A DNA stretch of 64,000 nt from Enterobacter hormaechei ATCC 49162 (GCF_001875655.1 NZ_MKEQ01000002.1:824846-888845); one strand, 5' to 3'; shown: positions 40,402-50,390, counted from the first letter of the stretch. Notes: a model not told the origin generated them from the sequence alone. Translations and numbers: made by a program.

Positions 40402-40437
40402 AGTGCCGGGTGGCGGCTTCGCCTTACCCGGCCTACA
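40402..40437. repeat. REP-like palindromic element
   Basis: GCCGGGTGGCGGC, TTCG and GCCTTACCCGGCC form the classic enterobacterial REP hairpin in the short gap between the convergent grpE and yfjD genes. It may stabilise mRNA ends. Confidence 0.8.
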
Positions 40438-40439
40438 CA

Positions 40440-41726
40440 TTACTCGGCGATACTTTCGCGTAAAGGTTTAATGGGCAGGACTTTTACCTGCTTAATCATG
40501 TTGTCCTGAACGTCCAGAATATCAATATCATACTGCTCAATACGCACGCGCGTACCAGCCGCCGGGATCTCTTCCAGCGCCTCCAGAATCATACCGTTCA
40601 TCGTCCGCGCTTCGTCTTCCGGCAAATGCCAGTTAAACGCTTTGTTGATTTCACGAATGTTGGCGCTGCCGTCGATAAGCACTGACCCGTCGTTCTGCGG
40701 GGTGACTTCTTCCGCAAGGGAAGGTGACATCGACGTGGTAAAGTCCCCGACAATCTCTTCCAGAATATCTTCGACCGTCACCAGCCCCTGAATGTCGCCG
40801 TATTCATCCACCACCAGGCCGACTTTCTTCTTGTTTCGCTGGAACTTGACCAGCTGTGTGCTGAGCGGGGTGCCTTCCGGCACGTAGTAAATTTCGTCGG
40901 CGGCGCGCAGCATCACCTCTTTGGTGAACTCGTTTTTCTCGGTCATCAGGCGATAGGCCTCGCGCACGCGCAGCATGCTGATGGCATCGTCGAGGGAATC
41001 GCGATAAAGCACGATGCGCCCGTGTGGGGAGTGCGTCAGCTGGCGGACGATGGCCTTCCAGTCGTCGTTGATATCAATCCCGACGATTTCATTGCGCGGC
41101 ACCATGATGTCGTCGACGCTGACCTTTTCCAGATCCAGAACCGACAAAAGCATGTCCTGATTGCGGCGGGAAATCTGCGAGCGGGATTCGTTCACGATGG
41201 TACGCAGTTCGTCTTTGCTGAGCGCGCTACTGATGGTGACGTCTGCCTTTATACCGACCATGCGCATCAGCACCCGTGTCACCATATTCAGCAGCCAGAC
41301 CAGCGGCATCATCAGAATAAGCAGCGGTGCTAACAGGAAACTGCTTGGGTAGGCCACTTTTTCCGGGTAAAGCGCCGCGATGGTTTTGGGCAGCACTTCC
41401 GCAAACACCAGCACCACAAACGTGAGCACCCCGGTGGCAATCGCCACGCCTGCGTTACCGTAAAGACGCATCCCGACGATGGTGCCCAACGCAGAAGCGA
41501 GAATATTGACCAGGTTGTTACCGATAAGCACCAGACTAATCAGGCGGTCCGGCTTACGCAGCAGCTTTTCGACACGACGCGCGGCACGGTTACCCTGCTT
41601 GGCACGATGACGTAACCGGTAGCGGTTCAGGGTCATCATGCCGGTTTCAGAGCCAGAGAAATATGCGGAGATGACCACCATGATGACCAGAATGACGATC
41701 AGCGTAGTGGTAGAGATGTGTTCCAG
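40440..41726 (-). CDS. yfjD: CorC/HlyC-type transporter-associated CBS protein YfjD, probable CTG start
   Basis: A protein with a CNNM/DUF21 membrane domain (about 1-190), two CBS domains (about 205-330: VDDIMVPRNEIVG, VDEYGDIQGLVTVEDILEE) and a CorC_HlyC C-terminal domain. The conserved N-terminus MEHISTTTLI(I/V)ILxIMVVIS is encoded upstream of the first ATG (41681). The codon there is CTG at 41726, with AAGGAG seven bases before it, giving 428 residues as in E. coli. Starting at the ATG would lose part of the first membrane helix. The family is linked to magnesium or cobalt efflux and resistance. Divergent promoter sharing with ypjD is not seen; ypjD lies upstream on the same strand. Confidence 0.9.
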   Translation of the reverse strand: MEHISTTTLIVILVIMVVISAYFSGSETGMMTLNRYRLRHRAKQGNRAARRVEKLLRKPDRLISLVLIGNNLVNILASALGTIVGMRLYGNAGVAIATGVLTFVVLVFAEVLPKTIAALYPEKVAYPSSFLLAPLLILMMPLVWLLNMVTRVLMRMVGIKADVTISSALSKDELRTIVNESRSQISRRNQDMLLSVLDLEKVSVDDIMVPRNEIVGIDINDDWKAIVRQLTHSPHGRIVLYRDSLDDAISMLRVREAYRLMTEKNEFTKEVMLRAADEIYYVPEGTPLSTQLVKFQRNKKKVGLVVDEYGDIQGLVTVEDILEEIVGDFTTSMSPSLAEEVTPQNDGSVLIDGSANIREINKAFNWHLPEDEARTMNGMILEALEEIPAAGTRVRIEQYDIDILDVQDNMIKQVKVLPIKPLRESIAE

Positions 41727-41745
41727 GGGGAACTCCTTTTGTTAC

Positions 41746-42537
41746 TTAGCCAGCAAATTGCTGTATGAAGCGGCTACCAAAATAGGCAAGCGTGAGAATG
41801 CCCGCACCCGCAACGTTGAACCAGACCACGCGACGACCGCGCCAGCCTTCATGATAATGGCCCCATAACAGGACAATATAGACAAACCACGCGATGATGG
41901 AGAGGACAGCTTTATCGATATTCTCCACGCTGAACAGGTTCTTCATATAAAACAAACCCGTGCACAGCGTCAGCGTCAGCAGAACCACACCGACCTGGGT
42001 GATGTGGAACATCTTACGCTCAATCACCATCAGCGGCGGCATTTCGTGGTTAAACGCCAGCTTTTTATTTTTCAGCTGGTAGTCAATCCAGGCGAGCTGC
42101 ATGGCGTAAAGGGCGGCGATGATCAGCGTCGCGTAAGAGAACAGCGACAGGCCTATATGCACCAGCATCCCCGGCGTCGCTTCCAGATGGGTAATAAACT
42201 CATTGGGCATGAACGTGGCTAACGCCAGGTTGATCAGCGCAAAGGCGTAAACTATCGGCAGCAGCAGCCAGCCACGGTTTTTAGACGCGACAATCGTCAT
42301 GACCGTACAGATCATCAGGCTGACCAGCGAGCCGACGTTCAGCACGCTCAGATTTTGCACGCTGCCGTCGCCGGGAATGATGCGTGATTCCAGCGCAAAC
42401 GCGTGGCTAACCAGTGCGATCACTGCCGAAAGAATAGCCATGCGCCGCCAGCCGCTGTTTTTTTGCAGCAGTCCGGGAATGATCAGCGCGAGGCTGACAG
42501 AGTAGGCAACAAGGGCGATCAGTGCGAAAACAGGCAT
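41746..42537 (-). CDS. ypjD: Inner-membrane protein YpjD, cytochrome c assembly (CcsA-like) family
   Basis: A 263-residue protein with about eight membrane spans, of the CcmC/CcsA-like group (HIGLSLFSYATLIIAALYAM, WFVYIVLLWGHYHEGWRGRR). The latter region retains the tryptophan-rich/His segment of haem handlers, though YpjD itself has no proven haem role. The ATG at 42537 gives the usual MPVFALIAL start. It is divergent from ffh. Confidence 0.93.
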   Translation of the reverse strand: MPVFALIALVAYSVSLALIIPGLLQKNSGWRRMAILSAVIALVSHAFALESRIIPGDGSVQNLSVLNVGSLVSLMICTVMTIVASKNRGWLLLPIVYAFALINLALATFMPNEFITHLEATPGMLVHIGLSLFSYATLIIAALYAMQLAWIDYQLKNKKLAFNHEMPPLMVIERKMFHITQVGVVLLTLTLCTGLFYMKNLFSVENIDKAVLSIIAWFVYIVLLWGHYHEGWRGRRVVWFNVAGAGILTLAYFGSRFIQQFAG

Positions 42538-42703
42538 ATAGGCGTCGACAGTTGTCTTAATAAGAAAGAGAAGCAGTATAACGTTACGTGACGCCTGCTC
42601 CAACCGTTGCATAACAACAAAGGCGCCTTCATGTTATACTCCGGCAAAATTCTGTGTATGTGTCGCTCAGGCGACCTAACGTTTCTACCCCAGGCGAGAG
42701 ACA

Positions 42704-44065
42704 ATGTTTGATAATTTAACCGATCGTTTGTCGCGCACGCTGCGCAACATCAGCGGCCGTGGACGCCTCACCGAAGAGAACATCAAGGAAACGCTGCGCG
42801 AAGTGCGCATGGCGCTGCTGGAAGCAGACGTCGCGTTGCCGGTCGTGCGTGATTTTATCAACCGCGTGAAAGAGAAAGCGGTTGGCCATGAAGTGAACAA
42901 GAGCCTGACTCCGGGTCAGGAGTTCGTCAAAATCGTCCGTAACGAGCTGGTTTCGGCGATGGGCGAAGAGAACCAGGTGCTTAACCTGGCGGCTCAGCCG
43001 CCGGCCGTCGTGCTGATGGCGGGTCTGCAAGGTGCGGGTAAAACCACCAGTGTTGGTAAGCTGGGGAAATTCCTGCGCGAAAAGCACAAGAAAAAGGTGC
43101 TGGTGGTGTCGGCGGACGTGTATCGCCCGGCGGCGATCAAACAGCTGGAAACGCTGGCCGAGCAGGTTGGCGTGGACTTCTTCCCGTCCGATGTGGCGCA
43201 GAAGCCTGTCGACATCGTTAACGCGGCGCTGAAAGAGGCGAAGCTGAAATTCTACGACGTGCTGCTGGTGGATACCGCCGGTCGTCTGCACGTTGACGAA
43301 GCGATGATGGACGAAATCAAGCAGGTGCACGCCTCTATCAACCCGGTAGAGACCCTGTTTGTTGTTGACGCTATGACTGGCCAGGATGCGGCGAACACCG
43401 CAAAAGCGTTTAACGAAGCCCTGCCGTTAACCGGCGTGGTGCTGACCAAAGTCGACGGCGACGCCCGCGGCGGTGCGGCGCTGTCTATTCGTCATATCAC
43501 CGGCAAGCCAATTAAGTTCCTCGGCGTGGGCGAGAAAACCGAAGCGCTGGAGCCATTCCACCCGGATCGTATTGCCTCCCGTATCCTCGGCATGGGCGAT
43601 GTGCTGTCGCTGATCGAAGATATCGAGAGCAAAGTTGACCGCGCGCAGGCAGAGAAACTCGCCAGCAAGCTGAAAAAAGGCGACGGTTTCGATCTTACCG
43701 ACTTCCTTGAACAGCTGCGTCAGATGAAAAACATGGGCGGCATGGCAAGCCTGATGGGCAAGCTGCCGGGCATGGGGCAGATCCCTGACAACGTCAAATC
43801 GCAGATGGATGACAAAGTGCTGGTGCGTATGGAGGCCATCATTAACTCCATGACGCTGAAAGAGCGTGCGAAGCCAGAAATCATTAAAGGTTCCCGCAAG
43901 CGCCGTATCGCAGCCGGTTGCGGCATGCAGGTACAGGACGTTAACCGCCTTCTGAAACAGTTCGACGACATGCAGCGCATGATGAAGAAAATGAAGAAAG
44001 GCGGCATGGCGAAGATGATGCGCGGCATGAAAGGCATGATGCCGCCAGGATTCCCCGGCAGATAA
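42704..44065 (+). CDS. ffh: Signal recognition particle protein Ffh
   Basis: A 453-residue SRP GTPase, as in E. coli. N domain (about 1-85), G domain with GLQGAGKTTS, DTAGR and TKVDGDARGG, then a methionine-rich M domain (MKNMGGMASLMGKLPGMG, MQRMMKKMKKGGMAKMMRG) that binds signal peptides and 4.5S RNA. It targets membrane proteins co-translationally. Start at the ATG 42704 after a GGCGAGAG region. Confidence 0.98.
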   Translation: MFDNLTDRLSRTLRNISGRGRLTEENIKETLREVRMALLEADVALPVVRDFINRVKEKAVGHEVNKSLTPGQEFVKIVRNELVSAMGEENQVLNLAAQPPAVVLMAGLQGAGKTTSVGKLGKFLREKHKKKVLVVSADVYRPAAIKQLETLAEQVGVDFFPSDVAQKPVDIVNAALKEAKLKFYDVLLVDTAGRLHVDEAMMDEIKQVHASINPVETLFVVDAMTGQDAANTAKAFNEALPLTGVVLTKVDGDARGGAALSIRHITGKPIKFLGVGEKTEALEPFHPDRIASRILGMGDVLSLIEDIESKVDRAQAEKLASKLKKGDGFDLTDFLEQLRQMKNMGGMASLMGKLPGMGQIPDNVKSQMDDKVLVRMEAIINSMTLKERAKPEIIKGSRKRRIAAGCGMQVQDVNRLLKQFDDMQRMMKKMKKGGMAKMMRGMKGMMPPGFPGR

Positions 44066-44147
44066 ATCGTGTTTAATGCTCAGTATCAAGATGCTGATTG
44101 CATTTTCCCCAGAAATCAGTAAAATTTTCGGGCTTTTAATATGACAC

Positions 44148-44182
44148 CCGGGCTCCGTTCCTCGATGGGGCCCGGTTGTTTT
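44148..44182 (+). terminator. Terminator between ffh and rpsP
   Basis: CCGGGCTCC and GGGGCCCGG pair with one G-U wobble around a ten-base loop, followed by TTGTTTTATT. It would separate ffh from the ribosomal protein operon or partially attenuate read-through. Confidence 0.7.
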
Positions 44183-44201
44183 ATTCACACAAGAGGATGT
44201 T

Positions 44202-44450
44202 ATGGTAACTATTCGTTTAGCACGTCACGGCGCTAAAAAGCGTCCGTTCTACCAGGTTGTTGTGACTGACAGCCGTAATGCACGCAACGGTCGCTTCATC
44301 GAGCGCGTTGGTTTCTTCAACCCACTGGCCGCTGGCGCAGAAGAAGAAACCCGTCTGGATCTGGATCGTATCGCTCACTGGGTTGGCCAGGGCGCTACTG
44401 TTTCCGATCGCGTTGCTACGCTGATCAAAGCAGCAAACAAAGCAGCTTAA
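44202..44450 (+). CDS. rpsP: 30S ribosomal protein S16
   Basis: An 82-residue S16, with [20 protein letters not shown] at the N-terminus, the family hallmark. It is an early 30S assembly protein. It is the first gene of rpsP-rimM-trmD-rplS. AGAGGATG precedes the ATG. Confidence 0.98.
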   Translation: MVTIRLARHGAKKRPFYQVVVTDSRNARNGRFIERVGFFNPLAAGAEEETRLDLDRIAHWVGQGATVSDRVATLIKAANKAA

Positions 44451-44468
44451 TCTGTCACGGTGGTCATG

Positions 44469-45005
44469 ATGAGCAATAAAGCACCTGTTGAACCGATCGT
44501 ATTGGGAAAAATGGGTTCTTGCTACGGTATCCGTGGTTGGCTCAGAGTGTTTTCCTCCACTGAAGACGCTGATAGCATTTTTAATTACCAGCCCTGGTTT
44601 ATCCAGAAAGCCGGTAAGTGGGAAGAGGTCGAGCTGGAAAGCTGGCGTCACCACAATCAGGACATCATCATCAAGCTGAAAGGCATTGACGATCGTGATG
44701 CCGCGAATGCGCTGACTAATTGTGAAATTGTCGTGGATTCGTCGCAGTTGCCACAGCTGGAAGAGGGTGACTACTACTGGAAAGACCTTATGGGTTGCCA
44801 GGTAGTGACCACTGAAGGCTACAGCCTGGGTAAAGTCATCGACATGATGGAAACCGGGTCAAATGACGTTCTCGTCATTAAGGCAAACCTGAAAGATGCA
44901 TTTGGCATCAAGGAGCGGTTGGTTCCGTTCCTCGATGGACAGGTTATCAAGAAAGTCGATCTCGCTACTCAAACCATTGAAGTAGATTGGGATCCTGGTT
45001 TTTAA
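44469..45005 (+). CDS. rimM: Ribosome maturation factor RimM
   Basis: A 178-residue protein with the N-terminal RimM domain ([20 protein letters not shown]) and PRC-barrel domain ([16 protein letters not shown]...VPF). It assists 30S head assembly by binding S19. ATG codons at 44466 and 44469 compete. I chose the second (MSNKAPVEP). It is a few residues shorter at the N-terminus than E. coli RimM. It is 18 bases after rpsP. Confidence 0.95.
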   Translation: MSNKAPVEPIVLGKMGSCYGIRGWLRVFSSTEDADSIFNYQPWFIQKAGKWEEVELESWRHHNQDIIIKLKGIDDRDAANALTNCEIVVDSSQLPQLEEGDYYWKDLMGCQVVTTEGYSLGKVIDMMETGSNDVLVIKANLKDAFGIKERLVPFLDGQVIKKVDLATQTIEVDWDPGF

Positions 45006-45035
45006 TTCTCCGGATAAACGGTAAAAGACGGCGCT

Positions 45036-45803
45036 ATGTGGATTGGCATAATTAGCCTGTTTCCTGAAATGTTCCGCGCGATTACCGATTACGGGGTAAC
45101 TGGCCGGGCAGTAAAGAATGGCCTGCTGAGCATCCAGAGCTGGAGTCCTCGTGACTTCACGCATGACCGGCACCGTACCGTGGACGATCGTCCTTACGGC
45201 GGCGGACCGGGGATGCTAATGATGGTGCAACCCTTACGGGACGCCATTCACACAGCAAAAGCCGCGGCAGGTGAAGGCGCGAAGGTGATTTATCTGTCAC
45301 CTCAGGGACGCAAGCTTGATCAAGCGGGCGTGAGCGAACTGGCGACGAATCAAAAGCTGATTCTGGTCTGTGGTCGCTATGAAGGGATAGATGAGCGCGT
45401 AATTCAAACCGAGATTGACGAAGAATGGTCTATCGGCGATTACGTTCTCAGCGGTGGTGAGTTACCGGCAATGACGCTGATTGACTCCGTTGCCCGGTTC
45501 ATTCCGGGTGTTCTGGGCCATGAAGCTTCGGCAACGGAAGATTCCTTTGCTGATGGATTGCTGGACTGTCCACACTATACTCGTCCTGAAGTGTTAGAAG
45601 GGATGGAAGTCCCGGCAGTGTTACTGTCTGGAAACCATGCCGAGATACGTCGCTGGCGTTTGAAGCAGTCGCTGGGCCGAACCTGGCTTAGAAGACCTGA
45701 ACTTCTGGAAAACCTGGCTCTGACTGAAGAGCAAGCAAAGTTGCTGGCCGAGTTCAAAACTGAACACGCGCACCAGCAGCATGAACATGATGGGAAAGCG
45801 TAA
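45036..45803 (+). CDS. trmD: tRNA (guanine-37-N1)-methyltransferase TrmD
   Basis: A 255-residue SPOUT methyltransferase, family length. The knot region contains [27 protein letters not shown] and [10 protein letters not shown], with the catalytic aspartate in [14 protein letters not shown]. It methylates G37 of tRNAs, which prevents +1 frameshifting. Position in the operon is as in E. coli. Confidence 0.98.
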   Translation: MWIGIISLFPEMFRAITDYGVTGRAVKNGLLSIQSWSPRDFTHDRHRTVDDRPYGGGPGMLMMVQPLRDAIHTAKAAAGEGAKVIYLSPQGRKLDQAGVSELATNQKLILVCGRYEGIDERVIQTEIDEEWSIGDYVLSGGELPAMTLIDSVARFIPGVLGHEASATEDSFADGLLDCPHYTRPEVLEGMEVPAVLLSGNHAEIRRWRLKQSLGRTWLRRPELLENLALTEEQAKLLAEFKTEHAHQQHEHDGKA

Positions 45804-45843
45804 TACGCTCCCGAATATCAGTTTACCCAGGATAAGAGATTAA

Positions 45844-46194
<351 letters not shown>

Positions 46195-46220
46195 GATTCG
46201 CTTAAGCGACATCCTGTTAG

Positions 46221-46254
46221 AAAGGGCTGGCCGAAAGGCTGGCCCTTTTTTTAT
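46221..46254 (+). terminator. Terminator of the rpsP-rplS operon
   Basis: AAAGGGCTGGCC, GAAA and GGCTGGCCCTTTTTTT form a stem-loop with a long T tract. Confidence 0.92.
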
Positions 46255-46326
46255 CTCATCGCACCTCTCGCGTTAACCCTTCCGTCATAAATCATTTACA
46301 ATGTTCGCCTCTTGGGTGGAGGGTAA

Positions 46327-46731
46327 GTGGATAACGTACTGCATCAGCATAGCTGGAAACGCGCAGCGGCATTGACCGCGCTGTTTGCGATCCTGCTGAT
46401 CGTCGTGGCGCCGCTGATCTCCGTCTCGCTGCAAAAAGATCCCATGAGCGCCATGCCTGGCATGCACCATGACATGAGCATGATGTCGATGGACGAGCAC
46501 CATGGTGAAATGTCGCATTCCATGCCAGTCGACCATGCAGAAGCGTGCGGCTACTGCGTGCTGTTAGCCCATGTGCCGGGCGTGATGCTGGCGCTGATTG
46601 TCCTGCTCAGCGCGGTGTTGCAGCGGTTGCGGGTGAAGCCGCCTCGTCAGGCGGTCAGCCACTGGCACTTTTTCCCCTGGCTTTATCCCGATACCCGCGC
46701 GCCGCCGCGTCGGTCTGCTTTCTCCCTTTAA
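46327..46731 (+). CDS. DUF2946-family membrane protein with Met/His-rich segment
   Basis: A 134-residue protein with an N-terminal hydrophobic segment (AAALTALFAILLIVVAPLIS), a periplasmic stretch crowded with Met and His (MPGMHHDMSMMSMDEHHGEM), the DUF2946 cysteine pair ACGYC and a second hydrophobic segment. The start is GTG with GGAGGG upstream. The Met/His cluster and CxxC suggest metal, most likely copper, binding. It is followed 38 bases later by a PepSY membrane protein, forming a two-gene unit between rplS and yfiB where E. coli has none. Confidence 0.8.
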   Translation: MDNVLHQHSWKRAAALTALFAILLIVVAPLISVSLQKDPMSAMPGMHHDMSMMSMDEHHGEMSHSMPVDHAEACGYCVLLAHVPGVMLALIVLLSAVLQRLRVKPPRQAVSHWHFFPWLYPDTRAPPRRSAFSL

Positions 46732-46769
46732 AACAAAATCACTCACTTTTTGCCTTAAAAAGGAAAAGT

Positions 46770-48140
46770 ATGACTACCTGCACTCCGCGCGCGGCATGGG
46801 GAAATCTGCTGCGTCGCCTCCATTTCCATATCGGGCTGTTTGTCGGTCCGTTTATCTTCTTCGCCGCGCTGACCGGTACGCTGTATGTGGCCACGCCGCA
46901 GCTTGAAAATGCGCTGTACCATCACGCACTCCACACGGATGCCATGGGTGAGGCGCAGCCTCTTGCTGAACAAATTGCCGTCGCGGAAAACGCCGTGGGT
47001 TCAGCGCTGCGTTTACATGCCGTTCGTCCAGGGCTGGAAAAGGGCGAAACGACCCGTGTGATGTTTGCCGACCCGACGCTGGGTCCCTCCGAGCACCGGG
47101 CTGTTTTTATTGATCCCGCCAGCCTTGAGGTTCGAGGGGATATGACCGTCTACGGCACCAGCGGGATTTTACCGCTGCGTCAGACTATCGATTATCTGCA
47201 TACCTCGCTGATGCTGGGCAACCTCGGGCGGCTCTATAGCGAGTTAGCCGCCTCCTGGATGTGGGTTGCTGCCCTGGGGGGGATCGCGCTGTGGTTCTAC
47301 ACCCGGCCGAAGCGTCGCATTAACAATCGCTTCCAGAATCGTCGTCGCCTGCATGTGATCTTAGGCTGGACGCTGCTGGCGGGAATGCTGCTGTTCTCCG
47401 CCACTGGTTTAACCTGGTCACAATGGGCCGGGGGTAACGTTGATAAGCTGCGGGCAGAGATGAACTGGCTGACCCCGCAGGTTAATACCCAGCTTTCAGG
47501 TGCGCCGGAAATGATGGATGAACACGCCGAACACCGTGGTCATCACGGCGGAATGACGATGCCTGAAATGCCAGTCGAGCTGTCGCTTTTTGACAGCGTA
47601 TTGCAGGCTGCCCGTCAGTCAGGGATTGATGCCAACAAGGTTGAGATCCGCCCGGGAAGAGGCGCTAACCAGGCCTGGACGGTGACGGAAATCGATCGCC
47701 GCTGGCCGACGCAGGTTGATGCCGTAGCCGTGGATCCTCACTCTCTGAAGGTGCTGGACAGCACTCGCTTCGGGGATTTCCCGCTGATGGCTAAACTGAC
47801 CCGCTGGGGCGTGGATTTCCATATGGGGATCTTGTTTGGTCTGGCAAACCAGCTGCTGCTCATCGCGTTTGGTGTTGCGCTGTGTGTGTTGATTATCTGG
47901 GGATACCGGATGTGGTGGATGCGTCGCCCTGCGACGTCAGCCGCGAACCCGGTACAAACGCTCTGTCAAAGCTGGCTGGCATTGCCGCTGTGGGGAAGGG
48001 GAGTGACGTTCCTGATAAGCGTCCTGCTGGGGCTGGCGTTGCCGGTCATGGGCGTCAGTCTGGCGGTATTTATTGTCATTGACTGGCTGCGCTGGCGAGC
48101 GGCTTCAGATATGTCGCTCGCCGGGACATCCGTTAAATAG
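46770..48140 (+). CDS. PepSY-associated transmembrane protein
   Basis: A 456-residue inner-membrane protein of the PepSY_TM/PiuB-like family with four core spans (near residues 15-40, 155-180, 200-225, 365-390) and a further hydrophobic C-terminal region. PepSY-like periplasmic segments lie between spans. A His/Met-rich loop (MMDEHAEHRGHHGGMTMPEM) echoes the one in the upstream protein. Relatives are tied to iron-siderophore or copper handling and often act as membrane reductases. Start is the ATG at 46770 with AGGAAAA upstream. It converges with yfiB, 2 bases away. Confidence 0.82.
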   Translation: MTTCTPRAAWGNLLRRLHFHIGLFVGPFIFFAALTGTLYVATPQLENALYHHALHTDAMGEAQPLAEQIAVAENAVGSALRLHAVRPGLEKGETTRVMFADPTLGPSEHRAVFIDPASLEVRGDMTVYGTSGILPLRQTIDYLHTSLMLGNLGRLYSELAASWMWVAALGGIALWFYTRPKRRINNRFQNRRRLHVILGWTLLAGMLLFSATGLTWSQWAGGNVDKLRAEMNWLTPQVNTQLSGAPEMMDEHAEHRGHHGGMTMPEMPVELSLFDSVLQAARQSGIDANKVEIRPGRGANQAWTVTEIDRRWPTQVDAVAVDPHSLKVLDSTRFGDFPLMAKLTRWGVDFHMGILFGLANQLLLIAFGVALCVLIIWGYRMWWMRRPATSAANPVQTLCQSWLALPLWGRGVTFLISVLLGLALPVMGVSLAVFIVIDWLRWRAASDMSLAGTSVK

Positions 48141-48142
48141 CC

Positions 48143-48628
48143 TTAAGGCGTGCTGATAACCACCGCAACCCGGCGGTTTTCAGCGCGCCCTTGCGCAGTA
48201 TGGTTACTGCTGACAGGGTATTTTTTGCCTAAACCCCGCGTGGTGAGGTTGCTGCGCGGGATGTTCGCGCCCTTCGCCCAGGCATCCGCCACGACATTGG
48301 CCCGTTTTAACGAAAGCGCTTCGTTGTAGCTCTCTTCGCCATAGTTATCCGTATGGCCGTCCATGCGAGCATGATTCAGCCCGGTTGCCGCCAGACGTGA
48401 GGCCATAGTCTGGATCTGCGTTTCACTTTCCGGGCGCAGCCTGGCGTCATTTTTATCAAACAGGATCTTATCCGACAGGCCCAGAGACCAGTCGCCATTC
48501 AGTTCGTTAAAGCCGTAGGATTTCATGGCCGCTATTTGCTCTGGCGTGAATTTCCCTTCAGGGGATGTCTGGCATCCGGATATCACCAGTGACGCCAGTA
48601 ACAACGGCGCAAAATATCGCTTTAACAT
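48143..48628 (-). CDS. yfiB: OmpA-domain lipoprotein YfiB
   Basis: A 161-residue outer-membrane lipoprotein: lipobox VISGC, then a peptidoglycan-binding OmpA domain (ILFDKNDARLRPES, MDGHTDNYGEESYNEALSLKRA, NRRVAVVI). In the YfiBNR system it sequesters YfiR and so relieves inhibition of the diguanylate cyclase YfiN under envelope stress. It is 12 bases after yfiN. Confidence 0.93.
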   Translation of the reverse strand: MLKRYFAPLLLASLVISGCQTSPEGKFTPEQIAAMKSYGFNELNGDWSLGLSDKILFDKNDARLRPESETQIQTMASRLAATGLNHARMDGHTDNYGEESYNEALSLKRANVVADAWAKGANIPRSNLTTRGLGKKYPVSSNHTAQGRAENRRVAVVISTP

Positions 48629-48640
48629 ATCGTCTTCCTT

Positions 48641-49861
48641 TCAGGATATTGTTTTGGAACGCTGGTTCTTGACCAGATACATATTGCGATCGGCTTGCTC
48701 CAGTAAGGCCTCAACGGAGGCATTTTCCCACGCCAGAGCAAAGCCAATGCTGAGTGACATTGATGCTGTGTGCCCGTTATGCAGATCAAACGGACGGATG
48801 AATTGCTGCGACAGCGCAGCGCAAATATATTCGACCTCATGCGCGGTGTGGACGCCGTACAGGATCATGGCAAATTCGTCGCCGCCAAGGCGGTAAGACT
48901 GATGACGTTTTTCGCCAAACTCGACCATCCTTTTGGCGGCTTCGATCAGTACGCAGTCACCCGCGGCATGGCCCCAGGTGTCATTGATAAATTTGAAGTT
49001 ATCGCCATCGAGGAAGAGCAGGGCAGAATTGGTTTTTGCCGAAGCGTCATTCATTAATGCCGCAATGTTGTTGCGAAACGCGGCGCGGTTTGCCAGCCCC
49101 GTAAGCGGATCGTGCATGGCAGTACGCAACAGCTGGGCGTTTTTTGCCTGTAGCTTGAGCTGCCACTCCTCCATTTCATCCAGCAGGCTGTTGAAGTCTT
49201 CACCAAACTGGTGGAACTCTTCAATGCGGCCTTCCGTTACCCGGCGAGAGAAGTTGCGGTTGGTGCGAACGTCATGCACAACGTCGGTGATATTTTGCAA
49301 TTCAGCCACCATGCCATGATGTAGCGAGCGGGTGATGGTCAATGCGACGGCAGAGGCAAAAAGAATGCAGCCGGTGAGGACCGCAAATGAGAGCCAGATA
49401 AAATGGCTAATTAAGCTGTCTCGTGCTGTCAGACGAATTTCGCCAATCACATTGCCGTTATGTATGATGGGCTGTGCGACAGGAAGAGGGAACAACCAAC
49501 GGTTGACCAGCGCGCCCAGCGTGTCGGTATTATCCGCCGGGTTCCATGACCACCAGGCAAACCGTTTATGATGGGCGTTAAGCACTTCCGCCACGGCAAA
49601 TTGCCCCTGCTTGCCGAGGGTTGCCAGCGTTTCATTTGCCGCCACGGCATCGTTGAACACCAGAGAGGCTTCAAGACTGTGGCTCATGGTGGCGCCGGTA
49701 AGTTCGAGGTTTTTTTGCGCGTATTGCTTTAATGTCACCACGGAAGCGAAACACAGCAGCAACCATATAAACGTCATTGTTATAATGACGCTTATCATGC
49801 TGATTCGCCGCAACGTTCTTTTAAACGTCGGACGCGGTGTTGGTGCGACTTCCTTATTCAT
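48641..49861 (-). CDS. dgcN: Diguanylate cyclase YfiN (DgcN)
   Basis: A 406-residue protein: transmembrane helix (about 20-45), periplasmic PAS-like CHASE8 region, a second helix (about 165-190), HAMP (about 190-240), then GGDEF domain with LGGDEFAM at about residue 330. It makes cyclic di-GMP, which promotes biofilm and blocks motility. The periplasmic part is held inactive by YfiR. Its start overlaps the end of yfiR by 8 bases. The signal might feed adhesins such as the BapA-like protein at the left edge, but nothing here proves that link. Confidence 0.95.
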   Translation of the reverse strand: MNKEVAPTPRPTFKRTLRRISMISVIITMTFIWLLLCFASVVTLKQYAQKNLELTGATMSHSLEASLVFNDAVAANETLATLGKQGQFAVAEVLNAHHKRFAWWSWNPADNTDTLGALVNRWLFPLPVAQPIIHNGNVIGEIRLTARDSLISHFIWLSFAVLTGCILFASAVALTITRSLHHGMVAELQNITDVVHDVRTNRNFSRRVTEGRIEEFHQFGEDFNSLLDEMEEWQLKLQAKNAQLLRTAMHDPLTGLANRAAFRNNIAALMNDASAKTNSALLFLDGDNFKFINDTWGHAAGDCVLIEAAKRMVEFGEKRHQSYRLGGDEFAMILYGVHTAHEVEYICAALSQQFIRPFDLHNGHTASMSLSIGFALAWENASVEALLEQADRNMYLVKNQRSKTIS

Positions 49862-50390
49862 GCTTCTTATTCCGTGCGAGCATTAATACATCCGGATTGA
49901 CTCTTACGCCACTGCGCGCCAGCGCATCCAGATTGACGGAAAACCTGACCTGGTCGTGCTCTATTATCAGACAAAATGCGCTGCCAATAACGCATTCAGG
50001 ATTTTGCTCTGACATTAATAGCAACGCCTGGCCCTGATATTGATTTATTATTTCCTGTTGTTTTGCCGGGGGCTCACTCCCGAAATAGAGGGCATCACAC
50101 CGGGCTGAAAGTGCTTCCCGATCGCTATGCACAATGACAGGACTATAGGGCAACGGGTTGTGTATATCTTCACTGCTGAGCGCCTGTCCGTAATGGGAAG
50201 AGGCATAAATACAGAGCTTAGGCTGGCCGGACAGTGCTGGCCATCGGGTGTAGCTCACAATACCAGAAACAATCGAACGTACCGATTTATCCGTTTCCGT
50301 GAACGAGCCTGCCGTGGCAGGGGTCACTAAAATGAACAGCATTAGCGCCAGGGGGAGTCGGAGCAAAGCGATCAAGATTGCATTTCCCAT
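49854..50390 (-). CDS. yfiR: Periplasmic regulator YfiR
   Basis: A 178-residue protein with a signal peptide (LPLALMLFILVTPATAG) and the YfiR/DUF4154 fold, including IVSGIVSYTRWPALSG, the PECVIGSAFCLII cysteines and FSVNLDALARSGVRVNPDVLMLAR. It represses YfiN in the periplasm. The ATG at 50390 gives a sensible signal peptide. An open frame to 50450 would place 20 non-hydrophobic residues before it. Confidence 0.93.
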   Translation of the reverse strand: MGNAILIALLRLPLALMLFILVTPATAGSFTETDKSVRSIVSGIVSYTRWPALSGQPKLCIYASSHYGQALSSEDIHNPLPYSPVIVHSDREALSARCDALYFGSEPPAKQQEIINQYQGQALLLMSEQNPECVIGSAFCLIIEHDQVRFSVNLDALARSGVRVNPDVLMLARNKKHE

